The notes under the pieces are model-generated. The model had not been told where the DNA came from. It did not search any database and saw nothing but the letters and a program-made list of their open reading frames with translations. DNA of 18,450 nt from NCBI GenBank assembly GCA_021738105.1, contig JAIPCS010000042.1, positions 1 through 18,450 on the forward strand, in the 5' to 3' direction. This document shows positions 7,709-15,070 of this stretch, piece after piece. Numbering within the stretch: the first letter of the stretch is position 1; every line of letters starts with the position of its first letter. This stretch comes from Sulfuritalea sp. (lineage in GTDB: Bacteria; Pseudomonadota; Gammaproteobacteria; Burkholderiales; Rhodocyclaceae). Both the position numbers and the translations under genes were made by a program.

Positions 7709-8290
7709 ATGCCCGCTACGATCGACGAACTGCTGGCCCGCATCAAGACGCTGCAGGACGAACTCGAAGAAGAGTATCGCAAGGCGCGCGACAAATTCGG
7801 GCACAAACAAGTCGAGCTGGCCGAGGAATTTTTGCGCCAGCAAAAGCGCTATAAACTCGGCCTGCTCGGTTTCCTCGGGCGCACCCGTCCGCTGGTGGCT
7901 CTGACGGCACCGCTGATCTATGCGGGCTGGATTCCATTTCTGCTGATGGATCTATTCGTCACGCTGTATCAGATTGTGTGTTTCCCGATCTATCGCATTC
8001 CCAAAGTGCGCCGTGCCGACTTTCTGGTATTCGATCGTGCCGACCTGCCCTATCTGAATCTGATCGAGAAATTCAACTGTTTCTATTGCTCCTACGGCAA
8101 CGGCATTGCCGCCTACACCCGTGAAGTCGCGTCGCGCACCGAGCAGTACTGGTGTCCGATCAAGCATGCGCGAAAAATCACGGCCGCGCATGAGCGCTAT
8201 CCGACATTTTTTGATCACGGCGATGCCGAGGCCTTCCGCCAGGGCCTGGAACGACTGCGCTTGCAGAATTCAGTCTCCGATCGGAGCTAA
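7709..8290 (+). CDS. Unrecognised membrane protein with coiled-coil N-terminus and Cys motifs
   Basis: I do not recognise a named family. The 193-residue protein begins with a charged, helical, probably coiled-coil segment (residues 5-50, rich in Glu, Lys and Gln). Two closely spaced hydrophobic segments follow (about 62-95, possibly a hairpin in the membrane). A cytoplasmic-looking region then carries NCFYCSYGNG (C124, C127) and EQYWCPIKHA (C149, H153). The Cys-x2-Cys plus Cys-x3-His arrangement could bind a metal or form a redox site. GAGGA upstream of the ATG at 7709 fits the start. The gene lies after the liv terminator and is convergent with the kinase-like gene, which ends 22 bases away, so it is probably transcribed alone. 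Confidence 0.8.
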   Translation: MPATIDELLARIKTLQDELEEEYRKARDKFGHKQVELAEEFLRQQKRYKLGLLGFLGRTRPLVALTAPLIYAGWIPFLLMDLFVTLYQIVCFPIYRIPKVRRADFLVFDRADLPYLNLIEKFNCFYCSYGNGIAAYTREVASRTEQYWCPIKHARKITAAHERYPTFFDHGDAEAFRQGLERLRLQNSVSDRS

Positions 8291-8311
8291 CGCCACCGGC
8301 CTACCACCCGG

Positions 8312-9820
8312 TCAGGAAGTAACGGCGAAGGATCGCTCTTCCTCATCAAGCGGCTCAAACCATTCGAGCTGGCGTTCGAGCACAGCCACAGTAGCTTCTG
8401 ATGCATCGCCACTGCGCGCTTGAAGTCGTCGCCGCAGCTCCGCAACAGGCGCTTCACTGAGCAGTATCCCGAATTCAACGCCCAGCTTATCGGCCAGCGC
8501 GTGGAACTCCGCCCGTTCTCGGCGCCGTAAAAATGCCGCATCGACAATCACTGACCAGCCGGCGCCGATGAACTCACCCGCCAGCCTGTACAGCCGGGCA
8601 AACGTCGCCGCAGTGGCTTCCGGGGTATAGATGCCGCCATCCACCACCGAGCCGCTACTTTCCAATGGCGCCAGACCAAACAGCCGCTTGCGTTCGACAT
8701 CCGAGCGCAGACGCACAATGCTGCCGGACTGCGCCAGCGCCGGGTCCAGCAGCCGGGCGGAACTCGCAGTGGTCTTGCCCGAACCGGACAAACCGCAACT
8801 GATGTAAAAAGTCGGCGCTGGTGGTACGGCGATTCCTTGCGCCAGTTGCAGGTAGTCGCGCGCCGTATCGAGTTCCCTGGCGCCCTGTTCCGTATCTTCG
8901 TGCTGCGCGCGCAAGGCAGCGATCTTGGCCCGCACCACGGCGCGATACACGGCGTAAAAACGCAATACCGCCAGCGCCTGAAAATCTCCTCCCTGCTCCA
9001 GCCATGCGTTCAGAAACCACGCAGCGAGGCCTGGCCGGCCATGATCCAGCAAGTCCATCCAGACGAAGGCGATCTCGCTGGCCGGATCGTTCCAGCGAAA
9101 ATCCTCGTTGAACTCGATGCAATCGAAGGGCACGACCCGCCCATCGATCAAGACCAGATTACCCAGATGCAAATCACCATGTCCCTCACGCACGAAACCG
9201 CCGTTCTTGCGTGCAGCGAACGTGGTGGCACGATGAGCGAACTCCTCCTCCGTCCAGCGCGCCAAACCCTCGACATGTTGCTGATCGCTCGATGGCAAAA
9301 GCTGACGCAACTCGACAAAGTTTTCCCGGGCCGTTGCCAATATTTGCTCAGGCTTGCCAAAGCGGTTATCGGGACCGGCCGCCGCAGCGATCTGCTGAAA
9401 TTCGCTGAGTGTTACAGCGAGTTGAGTGAGATGAGACGGCAACAAATCACCGCGTTCGGCACGCCTGTCGAGACGACCGCTCTCGTCGAAGCGCCGCATG
9501 CGCACGGCCCATTCGATGGCCGGCATCTCGCCGATACGGGGCTGCTCCGGCGTACCGCCGATAGGCACCGCATCAAGATACAGATCCGCAGCGAGACGAC
9601 GGTTCAACACCAGTTCGGCACGACAGAATTTTTCTCGCAGTTGCAGCGTGCCGTAATCGAGGAAGGGCAGCGTGACGGGTTTCTTGATCTTGTAGGCAAA
9701 GTCGCCGGCCAGCAGCAGCCACGAGGCATGCGTCTCGACCAGTTCTACCCGATCCACCGGGTGCGCATACCATCGGGGATCGATTAGCTTCTTGATCAGG
9801 ATTGGCAGATCTTCTGACAT
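8312..9820 (-). CDS. Bifunctional APH-like phosphotransferase / P-loop kinase (COG2187-COG0645 type)
   Basis: The roughly 502-residue protein joins two kinase-like domains. Residues 1-330 resemble aminoglycoside phosphotransferases, with HGDLHLGN at 214-221 (catalytic loop) and FDCIEF at 232-237 (metal-binding aspartate at 233). Residues 335-502 are an AAA_33-like predicted kinase with Walker A GLSGSGKTT at 343-351. This fusion is common in proteobacteria, and its substrate is not established; it should not be called a resistance gene. The ATG at 9820 is chosen because homologues I recall begin close to the conserved HPVDRVELVETH; in-frame starts at 9829 and 9844 are possible and none has a strong ribosome site. 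It is the last gene of the apparent MATE-alkB-dehalogenase series, 43 bases after the dehalogenase stop. Confidence 0.87.
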   Translation of the reverse strand: MSEDLPILIKKLIDPRWYAHPVDRVELVETHASWLLLAGDFAYKIKKPVTLPFLDYGTLQLREKFCRAELVLNRRLAADLYLDAVPIGGTPEQPRIGEMPAIEWAVRMRRFDESGRLDRRAERGDLLPSHLTQLAVTLSEFQQIAAAAGPDNRFGKPEQILATARENFVELRQLLPSSDQQHVEGLARWTEEEFAHRATTFAARKNGGFVREGHGDLHLGNLVLIDGRVVPFDCIEFNEDFRWNDPASEIAFVWMDLLDHGRPGLAAWFLNAWLEQGGDFQALAVLRFYAVYRAVVRAKIAALRAQHEDTEQGARELDTARDYLQLAQGIAVPPAPTFYISCGLSGSGKTTASSARLLDPALAQSGSIVRLRSDVERKRLFGLAPLESSGSVVDGGIYTPEATAATFARLYRLAGEFIGAGWSVIVDAAFLRRRERAEFHALADKLGVEFGILLSEAPVAELRRRLQARSGDASEATVAVLERQLEWFEPLDEEERSFAVTS

Positions 9821-9863
9821 GATCGCCATTATCGCGCCCGCCATTGATGCGGGACGGTTCGCC

Positions 9864-10775
9864 TCAGTCGTTTGCAACCGGACGCGCGAATTCCGCCAGC
9901 GCCAAAGGGGCAATCTCGTCGCCCCATTCCTGCACGAAATGACCCGCCGCAGGGTGAATGAAAGCCTCGGGGCAGCCGCGAATCAGTCGCTGCATGCCTT
10001 TCATCACCGCGAGTCCCAGCACCGGATCGGTGGCCCCGACCGCCATGAAACTGCGCCCCTTCCATTGCGTACCCCACCAGTTGCGCGCCACGCGCGAGAT
10101 TGCCGCACCATCGGCATCGACATTGTCGGGCACAAGATTCGGAAAGCGACGCACTCCGGCCTTGTAGCGAACGTCAGGAAAGGGTGTGCCATAGGCAGCG
10201 GCTTCGGCCGGCGTCAGTTGCGGGCAACTGCGCGCCATCAGCCTGGCAATATCCAGATCCGGCTGGCTGTTGGCGTAGGCCCGCCACTGCATGAAGCCCT
10301 CGCCCAGACGAACATCGCCGGTCGCCAACGCGGTATTCATCACAATCAAGCGCGTGTAACGATGAGGCTGCGCCATCGGCAGCGTCAAACCGAGCAGGCC
10401 GCCCCAGTCCTGTACCACCAGCGTGATGTTCTGCAGATCGAGTTTTTCGACCAGTGCCAGCAACATGTCACGATGCCGACTGAAGGTATAAAAACTCTCA
10501 TCTTCCGGCTTGTCAGAGCGACCAAAGCCGAAGAGGTCCGGCGCCACCACGCGCCCGCCGGCAGCAACAAAATGTGGAATCATCTTGCGGTACAGATAGC
10601 TCCAGGTCGGCTGGCCGTGCAGACACAGAAAGACCTGATCGGAATCCCGCGCACCTTCGTCGAGATAGTGCACGCGCAGGCCGTCGAAGCCTGGCAGGTC
10701 ATCGACGTAGTTCGGTGCAAAGGGACAGCCCGGCAGTTCGGCAAAACAGTCTTCGGGTGTGCGCAATACATTCAT
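9864..10775 (-). CDS. Haloalkane dehalogenase, DhlA-like (HLD-I)
   Basis: This alpha/beta-hydrolase should hydrolyse a terminal carbon-halogen bond to an alcohol plus halide through a covalent ester. In the 303-residue product the nucleophile is D123 in VVQDWGG, the acid D250 in GATDPVLG, the base H279 in AAGHFVQE. The halide-binding tryptophans appear to be W124 and W164 (in GFMQWRAY), the pair that defines subfamily I. HGQPTW at 53-58 forms the oxyanion region. Similarity to Xanthobacter DhlA runs end to end (LRTPEDCF, PNYVDDLPG, YLYRKMIP, FGFGRSDKP). The ATG at 10775 is preferred because GGAG lies ten bases upstream and the N-terminus then aligns with DhlA; a GTG at 10790 is the alternative. 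Its cap domain is about ten residues shorter than DhlA's. It follows alkB by 38 bases. The natural substrate is unknown; activity on 1,2-dichloroethane is not implied. Confidence 0.9.
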   Translation of the reverse strand: MNVLRTPEDCFAELPGCPFAPNYVDDLPGFDGLRVHYLDEGARDSDQVFLCLHGQPTWSYLYRKMIPHFVAAGGRVVAPDLFGFGRSDKPEDESFYTFSRHRDMLLALVEKLDLQNITLVVQDWGGLLGLTLPMAQPHRYTRLIVMNTALATGDVRLGEGFMQWRAYANSQPDLDIARLMARSCPQLTPAEAAAYGTPFPDVRYKAGVRRFPNLVPDNVDADGAAISRVARNWWGTQWKGRSFMAVGATDPVLGLAVMKGMQRLIRGCPEAFIHPAAGHFVQEWGDEIAPLALAEFARPVAND

Positions 10776-10813
10776 GAATGTCATCTCCACTCAGAACCGC
10801 GATTGCTTCGGTG

Positions 10814-11938
10814 TCAGCTCGCAGGCTTCAGTTGATCATACTCATTGCGGTAGTAGGCCTCGACCCGGGGATTCATCACCCGCCGCCAAAGCGGCGGCAC
10901 CAGTGCCAGCAGCACCATCGCCGCATAACCGCCGGGCAGTTGCGGGCTGTCGTCGAAATGGCGCAAGACCTGATAGCGGCGCGCTGGATGGGCATGATGA
11001 TCCGAATGGCGCTGCAACTGAAACAGAAACAGATTGGTCACCATATAGCTGCTGTTCCATGAATGCTGATGGGTCGTGCGTTCGTAACGACCGTCGGCAC
11101 GGCGGCGGCGATGCAGACCGTAATGTTCGACGTAGTTGATGATTTCAAGTTCAGTAAACGCAACGAAACTCTGCCCAACGAAGAACAGCAGGCCGAGCCA
11201 GCCGAAGGCCCAAGTCATGGCGATGGCGATGCCCGCGCTCAGGCCATACCACCAGATCAATTCATTGCGCCAGTGCAATGCGGGCAAACCGCTACGCCGC
11301 AGACGCGCGACCTCGAGCAGCCAGGCGTTGAGGAAATTCCATTTCCAGGCATGCGGCAGAAAGTCATAGAGCGACTGGCCGTAGCGGGCCGACGAAGCGT
11401 CATCGGGGGTTGAAACGTTCACATGATGGCCGCGCACATGTTCGATCTTGAAACCGGCGTAGACCACCAGGGACAGCAAGATGCCGCCGGCCCAGGGTTC
11501 CAGGCGGCCATGACGATGAATGAGTTCATGGGCGATGTTGATCGCATTGATACCGGAGACCACCCCCATCGAGATCAACCAACCAAGGCGACCCCAGAAT
11601 CCCAGTTCGCCATTCACGAATATCCAGCAGGCCCAGACCAGCAGCACGGCCTGGATCGGCACGGCCAGCAGGGTCAACATCCGGAAATAGATTTGCCTTT
11701 GCATCACCGGTGTCTCGCTTGCTTCATCCGGATTCGCCGTATCACGTCCTACCAGGTAGTCCAGCAGTGGGATCAGACCGAAGATCCACAGTACCGGAAA
11801 CCAGGCCATCAGATTTGGCATCCCCGTCGCTTTTCCCAGATACCAGGCGGAAGGCATCAGCAACGGAGCCAGCATAAACAACAGGTAGCCGGCCTTGCGG
11901 ATGGCGAGAACGTACCGCCGATCAAGTTGTTCAATCAT
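10814..11938 (-). CDS. alkB: Alkane 1-monooxygenase (AlkB family membrane di-iron hydroxylase)
   Basis: This 374-residue integral membrane enzyme should hydroxylate the terminal methyl of medium-chain alkanes using O2 and rubredoxin-delivered electrons. All histidine boxes are present: HELIH at 137-141, EHVRGHH at 166-172, the AlkB-specific NYVEHYGLH at 268-276, and LQRHSDHHAHP at 308-318. Hydrophobic helices lie near 15-35, 43-63, 86-107, 117-136, 150-163 and 228-258. The box NYVEHYGL distinguishes AlkB from fatty-acid desaturases and supports the alkane assignment over XylM. No rubredoxin domain is fused and none is encoded nearby, so the electron donor must come from elsewhere. The start has only a weak ribosome site. 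It lies 42 bases after the MATE gene and 38 before the dehalogenase. Chain-length preference cannot be predicted. Confidence 0.93.
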   Translation of the reverse strand: MIEQLDRRYVLAIRKAGYLLFMLAPLLMPSAWYLGKATGMPNLMAWFPVLWIFGLIPLLDYLVGRDTANPDEASETPVMQRQIYFRMLTLLAVPIQAVLLVWACWIFVNGELGFWGRLGWLISMGVVSGINAINIAHELIHRHGRLEPWAGGILLSLVVYAGFKIEHVRGHHVNVSTPDDASSARYGQSLYDFLPHAWKWNFLNAWLLEVARLRRSGLPALHWRNELIWWYGLSAGIAIAMTWAFGWLGLLFFVGQSFVAFTELEIINYVEHYGLHRRRRADGRYERTTHQHSWNSSYMVTNLFLFQLQRHSDHHAHPARRYQVLRHFDDSPQLPGGYAAMVLLALVPPLWRRVMNPRVEAYYRNEYDQLKPAS

Positions 11939-11980
11939 GGTCGAATGCTCAGGCTCGATTCAGGACAAAACGATGGATTT

Positions 11981-13384
11981 TCAATTTCTGCTGTGACGAC
12001 TGGCCGCGGCAGCCGGGTCTCCTCCAGCGAGACGCCGGGTGATTCGAAACGCAGTAAACATTGCCAGAGAACCGAAGATCACGCCACCGATCGCCGGGCC
12101 GATCAATACGCCCGCTGCGCCATAGTGCGAACCGACATACGCGAACGGAACCGTGCCCAGTGTCGCCCGCGCCCAATTGAAGCCCGTTGAGTACAGCGGA
12201 TAACCCAGATTGTTGAACGCCGCATTGGCAACAAATAGTGCCCCGAGAAAGAAGAAACTTCCTGCCAGCACGGTGCAGAACAACGTGATCAATTCAGCCG
12301 ACAAGCCTTTGGCCGAAAACGCGTAAATGATGAACTGTTGGCCCAACGCCAGCAACAGCCAAGCACCGCAGACCGCAACGGCCATGAAGCGCAAGCTTTC
12401 GATCAGCGTTTGACGCACACGATCAATCCGTTTGGCGCCGAAGTTCTGCCCGACAATCGGCCCCACCGCGCCGCTGAGCGCGTAAAGCAAGCCGAACGCC
12501 ACCGGCACCAACCTGTCGATGGTGGCCAGTCCAGCCACGGCGGCCGTACCGAACTGAGCCATGAAGTGGGTGATAAAAGCGGCGCCAAACGGTGTGGCCA
12601 GATTGGCCAGAATCGAGGGGCCGGCCACCTGACCAAAGCGCCGCGCGTCAGCGACAAATAGTGCTGAATTGAAGCGGCCGAGCAGGTGATGAATATGCAT
12701 GCAGCCGTACAGCCCGATACCGGTCATCGCCATCCGAGCCAGAACGGAAGCAATTGCCGCGCCCTTGAGATCGAGATGTAAACCGAAGATAAGAATAGGA
12801 TCAAGTATCGCCGTGACCACCGCACCCGTCAGCGTGACGCTCATTGCCCGCCGCGCATCGCCCACCGCGCGCATCAGTCCCGAACACGCCATGCCCACGC
12901 CAAGAAAAGGCATCGCCAATTGTGTGATCTGCAAATAGCCAAGTGCCTGATGGCGTGTTTCGCCGGTAGCCCCAAGCAAATCGAGAATTTGATCAAGAAA
13001 CACAAATGTCATCGACGCCACCAGCACGCAAGAGACGGCCATCAACACCAGGCTCGCCGTCGCCAGACGCTTTGCCTCTTCTGCTCGCCCCGCACCGATA
13101 GCGCGCGACACCACCGCAACGATGCCAATCATCACGCCAATGCAAAAGGAAATCTGAAAAAACGCCACGACCCCGGCAAAGCCGACTGCCGCCGCCACCG
13201 GCTGCTGACCGAGCATCGAGATGTAAAAGAGATTGATCAGGTCGACAAAGAACACCGCGACCAGTCCCACCGCGCCGGTGCTGGCCATCACGACCACGTG
13301 GCGTAACAGCGAACCGGTAACAAAGCGTGGAGATGCGGCAGCCGGTGGGGACGCGTCAGCCAGAGTAGTAGCAGAATCGGACAT
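11981..13384 (-). CDS. MATE-family multidrug or metabolite exporter
   Basis: The roughly 467-residue protein has about twelve hydrophobic segments in two similar halves, the usual MATE length and layout. Recognisable stretches include GFAGVVAFFQISFCIGVMIG, RAIGAGRAEEAKR after the second helix region, GLMRAVGDARRAM, and the second-half equivalents GPIVGQNFGAKRIDRVRQ. These Gly/Gln/Arg-containing loops are typical of NorM/DinF-like transporters, which use Na+ or H+ antiport. The ATG at 13384 is preferred; a TTG at 13444 would add 20 polar, basic residues with no support. No strong ribosome site is visible. It is first in the tightly spaced series with alkB, the dehalogenase and the kinase-like gene, so it may export a toxic substrate or product of that pathway. 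That link is inference only. Confidence 0.9.
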   Translation of the reverse strand: MSDSATTLADASPPAAASPRFVTGSLLRHVVVMASTGAVGLVAVFFVDLINLFYISMLGQQPVAAAVGFAGVVAFFQISFCIGVMIGIVAVVSRAIGAGRAEEAKRLATASLVLMAVSCVLVASMTFVFLDQILDLLGATGETRHQALGYLQITQLAMPFLGVGMACSGLMRAVGDARRAMSVTLTGAVVTAILDPILIFGLHLDLKGAAIASVLARMAMTGIGLYGCMHIHHLLGRFNSALFVADARRFGQVAGPSILANLATPFGAAFITHFMAQFGTAAVAGLATIDRLVPVAFGLLYALSGAVGPIVGQNFGAKRIDRVRQTLIESLRFMAVAVCGAWLLLALGQQFIIYAFSAKGLSAELITLFCTVLAGSFFFLGALFVANAAFNNLGYPLYSTGFNWARATLGTVPFAYVGSHYGAAGVLIGPAIGGVIFGSLAMFTAFRITRRLAGGDPAAAASRHSRN

Positions 13385-13547
13385 AGGGTTTCGCGCGCGC
13401 CATTTCACGCGCAGATCAGGTTTGCACAAGGGTAACCGAAGCAAGAGGCCATGGGCGCGGCGACCGCGACCGAGAGCGGCCGACCAAGCTCAAGCTGACA
13501 CCATTTTCAGATTATTTTTTGTACATTCGACGCGATTGCTGATCGTC

Positions 13548-14309
13548 CTATCGGCTTGAAACGCTTCCAGGTTCTTCCTTATAGGCAATAACGCGATCCT
13601 TGCCGGCCCGCTTTGCCTGATACAGCGCTTCGTCGGCGTGCTTGAGAATTTGATACAGATCCGCCTCATCGGTCTGTCCGGAGGCATGGACGCCAATGCT
13701 TACCGTGAATTCGATCAACGTGTTTTCATACGCAACGTGCGAACTTCTGGCCTTTTGGCAGAGTTTTTCTGCCATGTGGATTGCACCGTCCAGGTTTGTG
13801 TTGGGAAAGGCGAGCGCAAACTCTTCACCACCAATTCGACCAGCGAGGTCGCTGGCCCGCTTGAATTTGTTGATGGTCGAACCGAGGAATCTCAACACCT
13901 CGTCTCCCCCACCGTGGCCATAGGTATCGTTCAGTTGCTTGAAATTGTCGAGATCAACATAAATGACAGACAGCGGCGACTTGTTTCGCCTGGCAATCTG
14001 GAATGCACTTTCGCAATTGTTCAAAAACGCTCGCCGGGTCAGCAGACCCGTCAGCATGTCAAAAGTGGCGATCGCTCGTGCCTCTTCCTCCAGTTGATGA
14101 ATTCTCATCATCAAACCAATCAGGTACCAGCCGATCGATGGCGCAATGATGATGGGTGCCGCAATGGCAATGAAAATACCGCCCCCATCCACCGCTCGCC
14201 CGAGCATCTTGTTGATGACCACCGAGATCGTCACCGAAGCGATCAACGCAACCAGTGTGATCAAAGCGAGTAAGCGCGGCCGGCCGAGTGTGGCTATTTT
14301 TTTTCTCAT
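13548..14309 (-). CDS. Membrane-anchored diguanylate cyclase (GGDEF domain)
   Basis: The 253-residue protein makes the second messenger cyclic di-GMP from two GTP. Two N-terminal membrane helices (about 12-32 and 45-68) lead through a short linker into the GGDEF domain starting at FDMLTGLLTRRAF (83-95). The active-site motif is GGEEF at 160-164, with metal-binding D119 in VDLDNF. The inhibitory I-site RASD at 151-154 is in the correct position, so product inhibition is expected. There is no separate periplasmic sensor domain beyond the 10-residue loop between the helices. A weak possible promoter is TTGCCG-17 bp-CATTAT on the minus strand at 14360-14388. The gene reads toward the MATE series but is separated by 163 bases and is probably a separate unit. 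Targets are unknown. Confidence 0.92.
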   Translation of the reverse strand: MRKKIATLGRPRLLALITLVALIASVTISVVINKMLGRAVDGGGIFIAIAAPIIIAPSIGWYLIGLMMRIHQLEEEARAIATFDMLTGLLTRRAFLNNCESAFQIARRNKSPLSVIYVDLDNFKQLNDTYGHGGGDEVLRFLGSTINKFKRASDLAGRIGGEEFALAFPNTNLDGAIHMAEKLCQKARSSHVAYENTLIEFTVSIGVHASGQTDEADLYQILKHADEALYQAKRAGKDRVIAYKEEPGSVSSR

Positions 14310-14427
14310 TGTTTGGAACGAAGGCGCGAACCGTAAACTTGGCTCGCAACCTGGCTCTGATAATGAAGGAACAACAGGCTAACGGCAATGGCAGTCAAAT
14401 ACCTTACATTGCAAACTTAAAATGCAG

Positions 14428-14456
14428 TTGACTAATACGAACGGTCGTACTATATT
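14428..14456 (+). promoter_or_regulatory. Near-consensus sigma70 promoter of the TetR gene
   Basis: TTGACT (14428-14433) and TATATT (14451-14456) are separated by exactly 17 bases. They match the -35 and -10 consensus at five of six positions each. The -10 ends six bases before the ATG at 14463, so transcription would begin at or beside the start codon. Confidence 0.75.
14436..14449. promoter_or_regulatory. Probable TetR operator between -35 and -10
   Basis: TACGAACGGTCGTA has perfectly inverted arms (TACGA and TCGTA) around ACGG. It fills the spacer of the TetR-gene promoter, an ideal position for autorepression by steric block. A near-identical copy of the core (ACGAACGRTCGT, minus strand) lies at 15116-15127 inside the hydrolase gene. 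TetR binding here is inferred from symmetry and location. Confidence 0.55.
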
Positions 14457-14462
14457 GTCGCC

Positions 14463-15068
14463 ATGAGCAAAGGTGAAGAGACACGGCAGGCAATTCTCGA
14501 CGAGGCGTTCTCGATGGCGAGCTGCGTCGGCGTCGGAGGACTGAGCATCGGCGGACTGGCCGAGCGCACGCACATGTCCAAAAGCGGCTTGTTTGCGCAT
14601 TTCGGTTCCAAGGAGGAATTGCAGTTGGCCGTCCTGCGCGAATCGCAACAACGCTTTGCCAATATCGTTCTGCGCCCGGCGTTTCGCCAACCGCGAGGGC
14701 TGGCGCGATTGCGGGCGATTGTCGTCAATTGGCTGGACTGGACCAAAGTTGCCAATTTACCCGGTGGCTGTGTGATGAATGCTGCGGCAACAGAATTTGA
14801 TGATCAGCCGGGTCCATTGCGTGAAGAGGTGAAGAACGGCTTGCTGGCCCTGCGGCGAACATTGACCGACACCATAACCAAGGCAATAGAAGTTGGCGAA
14901 CTGCGTTCGGATACCGACGCAGATCAGTTGGCTTTTGAGCTGGAAGGTATCTACCAGGTGACGCAGCATAGTCGCCGTCTGTTCGATGACCCGGATGCGG
15001 ACCACCGGGCAATGATCGCATTTGATCGTCTGGTTCGCGACAACGCAGTGTTGAAAGAGAAGGAGTAG
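14463..15068 (+). CDS. TetR-family transcriptional regulator
   Basis: The 201-residue protein has a standard N-terminal TetR helix-turn-helix: helix 1 from ETRQAILDEAF, then LSIGGLAERTHMSKSGLFAHFGSKEEL at 27-53, with HFGSKEEL the conserved start of helix 4. The C-terminal ligand domain (about 65-200) contains GGCVMNAAATEFDDQPGPLR, a pattern shared with YxaF/LmrA-like repressors; the ligand is unknown. The start cannot be moved downstream without removing helix 1, yet there is no ribosome site and the promoter -10 lies six bases away, so the mRNA is probably leaderless. The hydrolase gene begins two bases after its stop, so the two are almost certainly co-transcribed and the regulator probably controls both. 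Confidence 0.93.
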   Translation: MSKGEETRQAILDEAFSMASCVGVGGLSIGGLAERTHMSKSGLFAHFGSKEELQLAVLRESQQRFANIVLRPAFRQPRGLARLRAIVVNWLDWTKVANLPGGCVMNAAATEFDDQPGPLREEVKNGLLALRRTLTDTITKAIEVGELRSDTDADQLAFELEGIYQVTQHSRRLFDDPDADHRAMIAFDRLVRDNAVLKEKE

Positions 15069-15070
15069 TC

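Noticed and set aside
8837..9787. A 316-codon plus-strand open frame opposite the kinase-like gene
   Set aside because: It is antisense to a protein with two intact kinase motif sets and shows no domain, so it is a by-product of GC-rich codon usage.
8312..9820. Calling the APH-like protein an aminoglycoside-resistance gene
   Set aside because: The architecture is that of the widespread APH/P-loop fusion family, not of known resistance enzymes, and there is no resistance or mobile-element context.
9792..10835. A 347-codon plus-strand open frame opposite the dehalogenase
   Set aside because: The minus strand carries a full DhlA-like catalytic set; the plus-strand product is His/Arg/Gln-rich with no family character.
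11423..12190. A 255-codon plus-strand open frame spanning the alkB and MATE junction
   Set aside because: It is antisense to two well-supported membrane proteins, with composition typical of a shadow frame.
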